DNA of 64,000 nt from Chloroflexota bacterium (lineage in GTDB: Bacteria; Chloroflexota; Dehalococcoidia; SM23-28-2; RBG-16-64-32): NCBI GenBank assembly GCA_029262695.1, contig JAJCYV010000008.1, forward strand, positions 30,199 through 94,198. Direction: 5' to 3'. Within the stretch, counting starts at the first letter, position 1. Each line of letters opens with the position of its first letter. This document shows positions 26,582-34,793 of the stretch, piece by piece. A model generated the notes under the pieces. The model was not told the origin of the DNA, ran no database searches, and saw only the letters and a program-made list of their open reading frames with translations. Both the position numbers and the translations under genes were made by a program.

Positions 26582-27100
26582 CTAGCGCCGTTGATCGGGC
26601 TCGCCGCTCGTGAAGCGCGGCTTGTAGGTGGGGTCCTGGCCGCGAACCTGGTCGTTGTGCATGCGGTCGTGGCGGTAATAGGAGCGCAGCCACTGCATGA
26701 CCGTCAGCGTGCCGAACATCTGCTGCGTCGCTGTCCGCTCGAACTGCTCCGCGGTGATCCCATCGATCACGGCCTCGGTCAGCGCACGCTGATGGCGCAT
26801 CTCCGCCATGTGTTCGGCCACGGTGTGGTCGTGAGCCTTCGTCAGGGTGATGGCCGGCGGCCCGCCGAAGACGTTGTCGACGTTTGGATTGTCCTCGGTC
26901 AGCGCTTGCTCGACCCAGGCACGGTAGGCCGATTCCATCTCGCAGAGGTGGCTCATCTGCTGCTTGGCGCTCCACTCGCCTTCGCCGCTGGTGGAGCGTT
27001 CAGCGTCGTCCTCGCCCAGCGCATTGAAGGCGTCGAGGAGCTTGCCGCGCTCGGCCCGCATCTTCTTCTTCAGGTCTTGCACCTGCTCATCGGTCGCCAT
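26582..27100 (-). CDS. DinB family protein
   Basis: A 172-residue four-helix protein. MSHLCEMESAYRAWVEQAL carries the first metal-site His; AEHMAEMRHQRALTE and YYRHDRMHNDQVRG the others, giving the His triad of DinB/YfiT-type proteins. These bind divalent metal, and some are thiol transferases. Many genomes of this kind have dozens of unassigned copies. ATG 27100 is supported by AAGGAG at 6 nt. It diverges from the rhodanese gene. Confidence 0.82.
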   Translation of the reverse strand: MATDEQVQDLKKKMRAERGKLLDAFNALGEDDAERSTSGEGEWSAKQQMSHLCEMESAYRAWVEQALTEDNPNVDNVFGGPPAITLTKAHDHTVAEHMAEMRHQRALTEAVIDGITAEQFERTATQQMFGTLTVMQWLRSYYRHDRMHNDQVRGQDPTYKPRFTSGEPDQRR

Positions 27101-27121
27101 CCCCGGCTCCTTTCGCGGCGA

Positions 27122-27161
27122 AGCATCGCCTTCGGCGCAGGGGCCTGTCAACCGCTACAAT
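27122..27161. promoter_or_regulatory. divergent promoters of dinB-like and rhodanese genes
   Basis: Minus strand: TTGACA (27146-27151) with GATGCT 18 nt further on. Plus strand: TACAAT (27156-27161) as a -10 for the rhodanese gene, whose ATG follows AAGGAG by 8 nt. The two elements nearly touch, so the promoters may compete. Confidence 0.4.
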
Positions 27162-27196
27162 GAATTCAGTAACTAGTTGCAGAAGGAGCCCCAGAC

Positions 27197-27529
27197 ATGG
27201 CGACCAAGGACCCGCGCGAGCCGTTCACGCGCATCAGCGTCGACGAAGCGAAAGAGATGATTACCGGCGGCGCCGCCGTCATCGATGTTCGTGAGTTGCA
27301 CGAATACACCGAAGGCCACGTGCCCGGGGCGACGCTAATCCCGGTGAACAGCGTCTACGCGCGCCGCGAGGAGCTGCCGCAGGACCAGGACGTGATCTTC
27401 GTCTGCGCGGTCGGTCAGCGCAGCGCCCTCGGAGCGGAGATGGCTGCCGCCTCCGGTCTCACGCGCATCTTCAACCTCGAAGGTGGCACTGAGGCCTGGA
27501 TCAAGTCGGGCGAGACCGTAGACAAGTGA
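27197..27529 (+). CDS. rhodanese-like domain protein
   Basis: A single-domain rhodanese of 110 residues: ISVDEAKEMI, VIDVRELHEYTEGHVPGA (the DVRE...GHIPGA block) and the active-site loop VCAVGQRSALGA with the catalytic Cys. It carries persulfide sulfur between donors and acceptors. AAGGAG precedes the ATG. Its stop overlaps the GTG start of the HAD gene, so both are translated together. Confidence 0.93.
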   Translation: MATKDPREPFTRISVDEAKEMITGGAAVIDVRELHEYTEGHVPGATLIPVNSVYARREELPQDQDVIFVCAVGQRSALGAEMAAASGLTRIFNLEGGTEAWIKSGETVDK

Positions 27530-28215
27530 CGCGATCACGCACCATCCTCTTCGATATCGATAACACGCTGCTGTACACGGGCGGCGCTGGCAGCCACGCC
27601 ATGAACCGCGCCTTCGCCCAGCTGTTCGGCGTTGACGACGGCTTCCGCCAGATCGAGTTCAGCGGCCGCACGGATCTCTTCATCCTCCAGAGTGCGCTTG
27701 AGCACGGAGAGATCGAGGGTGGCCCGCGCGAACACATTGACGCCTTCGTCAGCGCCTACATTCGCCTGCTTCCGGAATCGCTTGCCGAGCGCGACGGTCA
27801 CGTGATGCCGGGCTTCCCGCAGCTGCTGGACCGGCTGCGGGAGGCCGGCGCCCAGATCGGCCTGGCGACGGGCAACTTCAGCGAGGGAGCGCGCCTCAAG
27901 CTTGAGTTCTACGAGCTGGCCGCTCACTTTGCCGGGGGCGGCTTCGGTGAGATCAGCCAGGAACGGTCGGACGTCGTCGCGGCGGCGATCCGCGAGGTGG
28001 CGGATGGGACGCCGCCGGAGGACGTCATGGTCGTCGGCGACACGCCGCACGACATCACCGCCGCGCTCGCCAACGGCGCGATCGGCGTCGGCGTCGCCAC
28101 CGGCAACCACAGCGCCGGAGAGCTGCGAGAGTCCGGTGCGCACATCACTTTCGAGGACTTCTCGGACTACGAGTCGGCGGCGGAGCGGCTGCTGACGTTT
28201 GAGCCGGGTGCCTAG
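27526..28215 (+). CDS. HAD family hydrolase (phosphoglycolate-phosphatase-like)
   Basis: A 229-residue haloacid-dehalogenase-fold phosphatase. The nucleophile motif is LFDIDNTLL, motif II is GLATGNFSEG, the Lys of motif III lies in ARLKLEFY, and motif IV is VVGDTPHDITAA. The helical cap after the first motif is of the C1 PGP type. A phosphorylated small metabolite is the likely substrate. GTG 27526 overlaps the rhodanese stop. The final CTAG is shared with the convergent ATPase gene. Confidence 0.9.
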   Translation: MTRSRTILFDIDNTLLYTGGAGSHAMNRAFAQLFGVDDGFRQIEFSGRTDLFILQSALEHGEIEGGPREHIDAFVSAYIRLLPESLAERDGHVMPGFPQLLDRLREAGAQIGLATGNFSEGARLKLEFYELAAHFAGGGFGEISQERSDVVAAAIREVADGTPPEDVMVVGDTPHDITAALANGAIGVGVATGNHSAGELRESGAHITFEDFSDYESAAERLLTFEPGA

Positions 28216-29060
28216 GCCGAGGCGTCTTCGCCCTGGGCCGCCGGCACCGAGATGCCGAGCGTCTCGGCCTGATACGCCAGCACCGCCTCGTTGACGGCCG
28301 GGATCGACGTGGCGCCCGCCCTGATGAGCCCCTCAAGGACCCGTTGCCGGTCTGCGATCGCGTCGTCCAGCTCGTCCGGCGTCAGCCGTGCCCACTGCGC
28401 GAAGGCCTCGCGGGAGCCCCGCTGCGGGAAGAGCCGGAACGTGTCGCCGGCGCTGTCCCACTCGGCGGCGCGCGAGACGCGATGGCCGTCGCCGTCTGCC
28501 TCAATCATCGCGACTTCGGCGACGCGGCGGATGACGCCCTGCCGGCGACCGATGAACATCGGCACGATGAACGTCAGGTGCGCGACGTTGCTCTTCGGTA
28601 TCGCCAGGTCCTGCTCCAGCTGCGCGAGGACGCCCTCGACGGTGTCGGCGTGCATCGTCGTGCCCAGGCGATAGCCCTGCGACAGCAGCGCGAACGTCCG
28701 GCGGGCGTGATCGTCCCAGGTGTAGACGGGGATGTGGTCGCTCATCTCGTTGACCAGGATGTACGTATCGTAGTCGGGCGATACGGGCGGCAGAGAGAAC
28801 GTTTCGCCATGGCCGCGCGTGAAATAGACGAGCGTATCGGGGAGCGTGAACGACATCAGCGCGCTCAGCGTCGTCGTCTTGCCGCTCGATGGTGGGTCGG
28901 CGGCGATGATCATGGAAGCACCGTGCTCCATCGCCACCCAGAACATCGCCGCAACGGCCGGCGATAGGTTGCCGGCCATGATCAGCTCGGCGATCGACAT
29001 CGGCGTCGGCGGTTCCCAGTGCCACCCCCACCAGCTCGTCGGCTGGTTCAGCGCTCGCAT
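28212..29060 (-). CDS. orphan type II/IV secretion ATPase-like protein
   Basis: A 282-residue P-loop ATPase related to GspE/VirB11/FlaI. Walker A is ADPPSSGKTTTLSAL. VNEMSDHIPVYTWDDH occupies the Walker B place with E rather than DE. LSQGYRLGTTMHADTVEGV contains the His box. The large N-terminal domain of true secretion ATPases is absent, and no pilin, prepilin peptidase or membrane platform gene is near. ATG 29060 and GTG 29078 are both possible starts. It may be a stand-alone assembly motor or a degenerate relic. Confidence 0.75.
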   Translation of the reverse strand: MRALNQPTSWWGWHWEPPTPMSIAELIMAGNLSPAVAAMFWVAMEHGASMIIAADPPSSGKTTTLSALMSFTLPDTLVYFTRGHGETFSLPPVSPDYDTYILVNEMSDHIPVYTWDDHARRTFALLSQGYRLGTTMHADTVEGVLAQLEQDLAIPKSNVAHLTFIVPMFIGRRQGVIRRVAEVAMIEADGDGHRVSRAAEWDSAGDTFRLFPQRGSREAFAQWARLTPDELDDAIADRQRVLEGLIRAGATSIPAVNEAVLAYQAETLGISVPAAQGEDASA

Positions 29061-29096
29061 GTTTCGATGATACCGCACGGTGTGCGGGGGTCTGCC

Positions 29097-29160
29097 GTCA
29101 ACGGATGGGGAGCGGATAAGCGGACCGGCTGATCGCCGGGCGTTCGGTTATCCCTGTCCG
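29097..29160. repeat. GTCAACGGAT intergenic repeat, copy A
   Basis: GTCAACGGATGGGGAGCGGA continues as TAAGCGGA (29097-29124), followed by a weakly complementary GGTTATCCCTGTCCG. It is one of three related intergenic copies; the others start at 49782 and 55893. Confidence 0.6.
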
Positions 29161-29232
29161 GGCAGGTGGGCCCCGATCCCGGGGACTACGCGTTAGGCCG
29201 CAGGGGCTCCCCGGGCGCCGTTCGGCGACGCG

Positions 29233-31182
29233 CTACCCGTCGTCCTCAAGGGGGTAGTTGAAGACCCACATGTCCCCGCCCGGCTGGAATCCATACCACC
29301 TGAAGACGTGGAAGCCTGCTATCACGAAGTCCTCAACGGTGCAGTGGGCCTCCTCCCATGGACCGAGGGATGCCGGGAGACCGAGACATGGGACGAGAAA
29401 GTCATCCAGAAGAAACTCGGCCCGCTGCAGATTGGCAGTGTCGTCGGAGAGATTGAAAAGCCTCAGTTCAACGCAGTTGGGTGTGCAAGAAAGAAGCTCG
29501 AGCCCGACATGGCCGGACAGGTCTGAGATATCAGGCGGTTGGTAAATGCTGATGCACTCTTCGATTCTTTCGCCGTTCGGGGCGGTTTCCAGGGCCGGCC
29601 ACAGCTCTCCCAGGCTGCCCGCTTTCATGTCCTCGAACACTGCAGCTCCGATAAGGTCGCTCACACAAGCTTCCGAAGCCACGGCCTGCAGCGGAAACAT
29701 CTCCGTCGAACCTCCCAGGACGGCCGCTTCAAACTCCGGCTGAAAGGTGCCGCTCGACGTCACGGAGTTGTACTGAAATCCGCCGGGAGGATCGACGACG
29801 TTGCCGGAACAGTCTCCTTCCCTCTCAGGAGCTAGGTGCGTAGAGAGATCGACGTTGCCGGTGAGGGTCCAGTCCTCGACGCCGCTGACCACAAACCCAT
29901 AGGCCATGTGATCTCCCATCAGAGTGTTATCCGTGACGATCGCTCCCCGGCTCCGTGGGGCGTTCTCGTCTTCGGGTGCGCAGCCTACATAGGGACCCAT
30001 GCCGATCCCGCGCCGGATCATGGAGCCTGCCGCATCGATGACGTTGCCGGTGACCCGTGTGCCCGTGAAGTCACCCTCAAGAGGGTGGTAATCCTCCATC
30101 GAGATGCCGTAGAACATGATCCGGTCCTCGGCGCGGATGGTGTTGTTGGCGATAAGGGAGCCCGGTGACTGGAAGATGACGATCCCGCCATCGGTGGCGT
30201 CAATGATCGTGTTGTTCTCCACGACGCTGTTCGGGCATTCCAACGAGATGCCGTCCGCGATGACGTATTCTGCCCGCCCCGCCGGGCCGAACTCGTTGTT
30301 CCTGGCCGCGGCCCCTCTGCACGGACCACCGAAGTACAAGACAGTCCAACCTCGCGGCTCGTAGGCCTTGACCCACTCGATCACCTGGCCTTCGACATTG
30401 TGGTCTTCAACGCCACGGCCAAAGTTGAGTAACGCGCCCTCTGCGAGACCAAGCTGAGGGCGGTTGCCATCAACAATCACGTTCCGGAGCGATACGTCGT
30501 CGTTTCCTTCGCCGGAAACGGCCGTCGCCATGCCAACACCAACGACCTTGAGAAAGGCCCGCGTGCTGTCCGTAGGAAGGCCTTCCGTATAGATCGACTG
30601 GCCATCGGCTGTGAAGTAGACCGTCTCACTCAGCTCAAACACCGCGTTCGGGCACAGTACGCCCTTCGATCCGGGGCCGGCGAGCGCGCTCTGTATGCTG
30701 TCCTGATCCCCGGACGGGATACAGGCCGCGCTGGCTTCGACGAGCAGAACGTCCGAGCCGGTCGCGGGGCAGCTCGCCTCCTGCGTTACGCTTAGCCCGG
30801 CGTCGTAGCGCAAGAGCTTCAGCGAATCGACAGGCGTGACGTCACCGCCGCAATCCACGTCGCCCCAGGCATGCGACGAGGCGTTCTGAACATCGACGAC
30901 TGCGCCCATCCTGGGGCAGCTTCCCGTGTTGGCGCTCAGGCCAGCGTCATGGCGCAGCGTCAGCAGCGAGTCGACGGGGTTGGCGGAGCCGGAGCAATTG
31001 TTGTCGCCCCAGACCACGCTCTCGCCCGCTGGTGGCGTTGCGGTAGCGGAAGGAGTCGGTGTGGCCAGCGGAGTTGCCGCTGATGCGCAGGCAGCCAGCA
31101 GCAATCCGCTCAGCAGCAAATAAGCGCGCGAGCGGAGGGTTACGCGAACATGGCGGGCATGGTTGTGAGGTTTGGATGCCAC
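29233..31182 (-). CDS. lipoprotein with N-terminal dockerin-like pair and beta-helix domain
   Basis: A 649-residue secreted protein. The signal segment AYLLLSGLLLAACAS has a lipobox Cys, followed by a Thr/Pro linker. Two EF-hand/dockerin-like units come next: WGDNNCSG...VDSLLTLRHDAGLS and WGDVDCGG...VDSLKLLRYDAGLS. A right-handed beta-helix follows, rich in NNT, NTI and TGNV turns. The C-terminal 150 residues form a separate Cys-containing domain. GTG 31182 is chosen because AGGAAGAG precedes it and it puts the signal peptide at the N-terminus. Dockerin repeats bind Ca2+; the partner is unknown. The same module is C-terminal in the protein at 34794. Confidence 0.8.
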   Translation of the reverse strand: MASKPHNHARHVRVTLRSRAYLLLSGLLLAACASAATPLATPTPSATATPPAGESVVWGDNNCSGSANPVDSLLTLRHDAGLSANTGSCPRMGAVVDVQNASSHAWGDVDCGGDVTPVDSLKLLRYDAGLSVTQEASCPATGSDVLLVEASAACIPSGDQDSIQSALAGPGSKGVLCPNAVFELSETVYFTADGQSIYTEGLPTDSTRAFLKVVGVGMATAVSGEGNDDVSLRNVIVDGNRPQLGLAEGALLNFGRGVEDHNVEGQVIEWVKAYEPRGWTVLYFGGPCRGAAARNNEFGPAGRAEYVIADGISLECPNSVVENNTIIDATDGGIVIFQSPGSLIANNTIRAEDRIMFYGISMEDYHPLEGDFTGTRVTGNVIDAAGSMIRRGIGMGPYVGCAPEDENAPRSRGAIVTDNTLMGDHMAYGFVVSGVEDWTLTGNVDLSTHLAPEREGDCSGNVVDPPGGFQYNSVTSSGTFQPEFEAAVLGGSTEMFPLQAVASEACVSDLIGAAVFEDMKAGSLGELWPALETAPNGERIEECISIYQPPDISDLSGHVGLELLSCTPNCVELRLFNLSDDTANLQRAEFLLDDFLVPCLGLPASLGPWEEAHCTVEDFVIAGFHVFRWYGFQPGGDMWVFNYPLEDDG

Positions 31183-31372
31183 AGGTCTCTTCCTGCAGGC
31201 AAGACGCGCCGTTCCGGGTAGATGTTGCGCATGACCCCTGTCTGGCGGCAAGGAGTTGCTTCCCGAAGGCGTCACACCACGGGCGCGGTTGACCGCCTGC
31301 GTCGCACAACCCCCACGGTGGGTGGCGTCCCTGACGTGGCGCGTCCCTTGTCGCTCGTCCCCTGTCTCCTGC

Positions 31373-31378
31373 TACAAT
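31373..31378 (+). promoter_or_regulatory. -10 box for leaderless dehydrogenase mRNA
   Basis: TACAAT is followed by 7 nt and ATG 31386, with no ribosome binding site. No strong -35 is present. Confidence 0.45.
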
Positions 31379-31385
31379 GCCGCCC

Positions 31386-32393
31386 ATGCGCGCTGCCTTC
31401 TGCACCGCCCGGAACACGATAGAGGTCCGCGAGACGGACGACCCGCAGCCCGGCCCGGGCGAGGTGCTCGTCCGCGTGCGGCAGTGCGGCATCTGCGGCA
31501 CGGACCTGCACTTCTACCAGGGCAACCTGCCGCCGTCGCCGGCCTCGCTGGGCCACGAGTTCGCGGGAGAGGTGGCGGCGTTGGGCGAAGGCGTTGGGGG
31601 GTTTGCCGAGGGCGACCGCGTTGCCATCGAGCCGATACTCGCCTGCCAGACGTGCAGCTACTGCCGCAGCGGTCACTACAACCTTTGCCGCGGCCGCGTC
31701 CTGCTTGGCGCCTACCATCCGGGCGGCCTCGCGGAGCACATCACGGTGCCCGCGTACACCCTCTACAGGCTGCCCGACAACGTCGACTTCGAGACCGGCG
31801 CGCTGGCCGAGCCGCTGGCGGTCTCCGTCCACGGCCTGCACATCGTCGGCTTCGGCGCAGGCGAGCGTGTGCTCGTACTGGGCAGCGGGACGATCGGACT
31901 CTTCACCGTGCTTGCGGCGCGTCACTCCGGCGCCAGCGAGGTCATCGCGACGTACCGCCACGACCACCAGGGTGAGGCTGCGGAGGCGATGGGCGCGACG
32001 CACGTCGTCAAGGACGGCGAGATCGAGAGCCTGAAGCGAGGAAGCGTGGACGTCGTCGTGGAGACGGTGGGCGGAAGCGCTCCGACGCTCGGCCAGGGGC
32101 TCGGACTCGTGCGTTTCGGTGGCCGTGTTTCAGTGCTCGGGCTGTTCACGCAGCCGGCGCAGCTGGACGCGCTCTCGCTCATGCGCAACGAGATCACGAT
32201 GGTCGGCGGCATCACCTACTGCCGGCCGGGCCAGCAGTCCGACTTCGACGTCGCCCTGGGCATCATCGCCGCCGATCCGGAACGGGCGCGGCGGGTCATT
32301 ACGCACCGCTTTCCGCTGGACGACGCCGGCGCGGCGTTCGCCACGGCGGCGGACAAGAACCAGGGCTCGCTCAAGGTGCACGTACAGGTCTAG
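31386..32393 (+). CDS. zinc-dependent medium-chain alcohol/sorbitol dehydrogenase
   Basis: A 335-residue MDR enzyme. The catalytic zinc site is CGICGTD and GHEFAG, the structural zinc site CQTCSYCRSGHYNLC, and the Rossmann motif VLVLGSGTIGLF. It oxidises a secondary alcohol or polyol with NAD(P), as in threonine or sorbitol dehydrogenases. ATG 31386 lies 7 nt after a TACAAT hexamer; the earlier ATG at 31377 overlaps that hexamer and is unlikely. Its stop codon is shared through CTAG with the convergent holin-like gene. Confidence 0.92.
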   Translation: MRAAFCTARNTIEVRETDDPQPGPGEVLVRVRQCGICGTDLHFYQGNLPPSPASLGHEFAGEVAALGEGVGGFAEGDRVAIEPILACQTCSYCRSGHYNLCRGRVLLGAYHPGGLAEHITVPAYTLYRLPDNVDFETGALAEPLAVSVHGLHIVGFGAGERVLVLGSGTIGLFTVLAARHSGASEVIATYRHDHQGEAAEAMGATHVVKDGEIESLKRGSVDVVVETVGGSAPTLGQGLGLVRFGGRVSVLGLFTQPAQLDALSLMRNEITMVGGITYCRPGQQSDFDVALGIIAADPERARRVITHRFPLDDAGAAFATAADKNQGSLKVHVQV

Positions 32394-32869
32394 CGCAGAC
32401 GCGGCAGCAGCGGGTTGCGCCGCAAGAACCGCGATATGACGAACGACACCAGCGATATCACCAGCGCGCCAATGAACGCCGGCCAGAAGCCGTCGATCAC
32501 AAACTTGATGCTCCACCAATCGCACAACTGCTCGACGAGCAGCACGATCAGGGCGTTGACGACGAACACGAAGAGGCCCAGCGTGAGGAGCTGCAGAGGG
32601 CACGTCAGGAGCAGGAGCAGCGGCCTCACGATCGCCCTCACGACGACGTAGATCGCGGCCGCCAGGAGCAGCGCCTCTGTGCCGGCGACTACGAAACGAT
32701 CCGAATCGTAGAAGACCTCGTTCACGAACCACTCGGCGGCCAGGAAGCCGACGATGGTGATGCCCCAGCGGACGAGGACGCGGACGATCCACGGCACTTC
32801 GCCGCGGTCCCAGGGGGGCTCGCTGTAGTCCCAGTAGTTGTAGTGAACCTGACGCAATTCAGTCCGCAT
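32390..32869 (-). CDS. phage holin family 4 (PF04020-like) membrane protein
   Basis: A 159-residue protein with four hydrophobic helices (RWGITIVGFLAAEWFV, ALLLAAAIYVVVRAIV, LLTLGLFVFVVNALIVLLV, FIGALVISLVSFVISRFL). The block PLQLLTLGLFVFVVNALI, then GFWPAFIGALVIS is the family signature. Despite the name these are chromosomal membrane proteins of unknown role. TAGAAT overlaps the ATG; if it is the -10, translation would more likely begin at an in-frame TTG four codons later. Confidence 0.85.
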   Translation of the reverse strand: MRTELRQVHYNYWDYSEPPWDRGEVPWIVRVLVRWGITIVGFLAAEWFVNEVFYDSDRFVVAGTEALLLAAAIYVVVRAIVRPLLLLLTCPLQLLTLGLFVFVVNALIVLLVEQLCDWWSIKFVIDGFWPAFIGALVISLVSFVISRFLRRNPLLPRLR

Positions 32870-32988
32870 TCTATCAGGCGTTGCGCCGGACAGTTGCGAT
32901 ATGGATCACCTCGCGACGCCGGGTGCCCCCTCTGGCGGTTGGAGGCGGACGAAACAGAATCGCCGGTTTCGCCGTCGATCCATACAAC

Positions 32989-34116
32989 ATGACGAACTCC
33001 GAACTGCGCACCGGCGATCACCGGTCGCTCTGGGTGCTCGCCGCAGGCCTGCTGGTGGTGCTCATCGTCCTCGCCGGCTGCCGGAAAGACGACGATGGCG
33101 GGGCGGCCGCGACTGGCTCAGCGCCGTCAGGGACGCCGACGCCTCTGGCGGGCGAGCCGTCCGGGACGCCGACACCTCTGACGGGAGAGCCGTCCCCACC
33201 CAACGCAACCGCTACGGCAGGTGCGACGGAACCGACCGCCACGCCGGTCGCTCCGTCCGAAACGGACGCACCCGACCCGACCGTGGCCCAGCAGCCACCA
33301 GGGCCACGCACCGAGACCGCCACGCTCGCGATCGGCGGGCGCGAGCGGACCTGGCTTCTCTACGTGCCGTCGACGCTGCCGGCTGGCCCGGCGCCGCTCG
33401 TCATCGGGCTGCACGGCGGCTTCGGCTCGGGTGAGCAGTTCGAGCGGACGGCGCGCTTCAACGAGCAGGCGGAGGAGGGCGGCTTCCTGGCCGCTTATCC
33501 TGACGGCACAGGCGGCTTTCCCACGTGGAACGGCGGCCGTTGTTGTGGCTATGCCGTACGTGAGAACGTGGATGACGTCGCCTTCATTGAGGCGATGGTT
33601 GATGCGATCTCGGTGGAGTACAGCGTCGATCCGGCGCGGATATACGCCTCCGGGCACTCCAACGGCGCGATCATGGCTCTGCGGCTGGCCTGCGAGTCCG
33701 GCCACTTCCGCGCGGTTGGTGCAGTAGCCGGATCGCTTGAGGTCGCGCAGTGCAATCCGTCGCATTCAGTCTCGACGCTCCTGATCCACGGCGACGCCGA
33801 CGAGAGCCATCCTTTGGAGGGTGGCCAGGGGCCGCAATCGGTGTCCAGCGTCGACTTCACGTCCGTTGCTGATTCGATGGCAGTGCTGGCGCCCGCGATG
33901 GGTTGTTCGGGCGGGTCGCAAGATAGCGTGAACGGCGCAATCACGACGACGGTCTGGCTGGGTTGCCCGCCCGGCGTCGTCGTAGAGCTGCAGGTGGTTG
34001 CCGGCGCATCGCACAACTGGCCCGGCGGCGTGCCCGGACTGATCTTCGGGTCCGATCCGTCGGACGACCTCGACGCGACGGCTGAGCTGTGGGCGTTCTT
34101 CAGCCAGTTCCAGTAG
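32989..34116 (+). CDS. lipoprotein esterase of the PHB-depolymerase/LpqC family
   Basis: A 375-residue exported hydrolase. Signal helix LWVLAAGLLVVLIVLAGC has a lipobox, followed by a Pro/Thr/Ala linker with an internal 33-bp duplication (TPTPLAGEPSG / TPTPLTGEPSP). The catalytic fold has GLHGGFGSGEQF as oxyanion loop, the nucleophile in ASGHSNGAIMA, Asp in IHGDADE and His in GASHNWPGG. Relatives degrade polyhydroxybutyrate or feruloyl/acetyl esters. ATG 32989 puts the signal peptide close to the N-terminus; upstream starts would bury it. Confidence 0.88.
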   Translation: MTNSELRTGDHRSLWVLAAGLLVVLIVLAGCRKDDDGGAAATGSAPSGTPTPLAGEPSGTPTPLTGEPSPPNATATAGATEPTATPVAPSETDAPDPTVAQQPPGPRTETATLAIGGRERTWLLYVPSTLPAGPAPLVIGLHGGFGSGEQFERTARFNEQAEEGGFLAAYPDGTGGFPTWNGGRCCGYAVRENVDDVAFIEAMVDAISVEYSVDPARIYASGHSNGAIMALRLACESGHFRAVGAVAGSLEVAQCNPSHSVSTLLIHGDADESHPLEGGQGPQSVSSVDFTSVADSMAVLAPAMGCSGGSQDSVNGAITTTVWLGCPPGVVVELQVVAGASHNWPGGVPGLIFGSDPSDDLDATAELWAFFSQFQ

Positions 34117-34174
34117 CGACGCCGCACTTGACCGCCGGGCGTTCCACCGCCCACTCTATGCTCCGGAGGGTTTC

Positions 34175-34681
34175 ATGGACGCCTACAAAGCTGTCACGAC
34201 AAAGCGCGACACGCGCCTCTACTCCAGCGAGCCGATTGCCGGCGACGTGCTGCGCCGCGTGTTGCAGGCCGGGCGTATGGCGGGGTCGAGCAAGAACCGC
34301 GAACCGTTCCGCTTCGTCGTCATCCGGGACAAGGAGCACATGGCGAAGCTGGCGGAGTGCGGCGACTTCGCTCAGCCGCTAGGGCCGGCCACAGCCGCGG
34401 TCGCCGTCTGTCTGGACCCCGACGGCATGGACTTCGACGCCGGACGGGCCGCCCAGAACATGATGATCGTGGCCTGGGACGAAGGCCTGGCATCGTGCCC
34501 GCTGCGCATCCACCAGGCCGAGTGCGGCCGCGAGGTGCTGGGCCTGCCGGAAGGTTGGCGCATCGCCATCGTCGTTGCGCTGGGGCACCCGGAGCCGGGT
34601 ACGGCGATGTCGCACGACCGGGCGCGCAAGCCGTTCGAGGAGTACGTCAGCTGGGAGCGCTACGGCCAGTCGTTGCCCTGA
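34175..34681 (+). CDS. nitroreductase family protein
   Basis: A 168-residue FMN-dependent nitroreductase-fold protein: TKRDTRLYSSEPIAGDVLRR, GRMAGSSKNREPFRFVV (the FMN-phosphate region) and GLPEGWRIAIVVALGHPEPG. It is shorter than classical NfsB (about 215 residues), resembling the compact BluB/TdsD-like subgroup. Substrate unknown. GGAGG lies 5 nt before the ATG. Confidence 0.88.
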   Translation: MDAYKAVTTKRDTRLYSSEPIAGDVLRRVLQAGRMAGSSKNREPFRFVVIRDKEHMAKLAECGDFAQPLGPATAAVAVCLDPDGMDFDAGRAAQNMMIVAWDEGLASCPLRIHQAECGREVLGLPEGWRIAIVVALGHPEPGTAMSHDRARKPFEEYVSWERYGQSLP

Positions 34682-34721
34682 GGATCATCTACGGGGTCAG
34701 GTTTCGGCCTGATCGGTTGCG

Positions 34722-34751
34722 TTGACAACCGGTCATCGTCAGCGCTAGATT
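34722..34751 (+). promoter_or_regulatory. promoter of the secreted beta-helix gene
   Basis: TTGACA (34722-34727), 18-nt spacer, TAGATT (34746-34751). The transcript would start near 34758, about 36 nt before the TTG start codon, which follows AAGGGGGA. Confidence 0.55.
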
Positions 34752-34793
34752 GGCACGAACTTCACCCAAGCAACTAGCGAAGGGGGACCGATA

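Noticed and set aside
29150..29215. A GC-rich stretch with tRNA-like stems upstream of the beta-helix lipoprotein's 3' end
   Set aside because: CCCCG-ATCC-CGGGG and other stems exist, but no anticodon arm or T-loop could be arranged.
32390..32869. The holin family name as evidence of a prophage
   Set aside because: No endolysin, terminase, capsid or tail genes are nearby; PF04020-type proteins are common chromosomal membrane proteins.
33127..33192. A tandem direct repeat that might suggest a CRISPR-like or mobile element
   Set aside because: It is a two-copy in-frame duplication in the Pro/Thr linker of the esterase lipoprotein.
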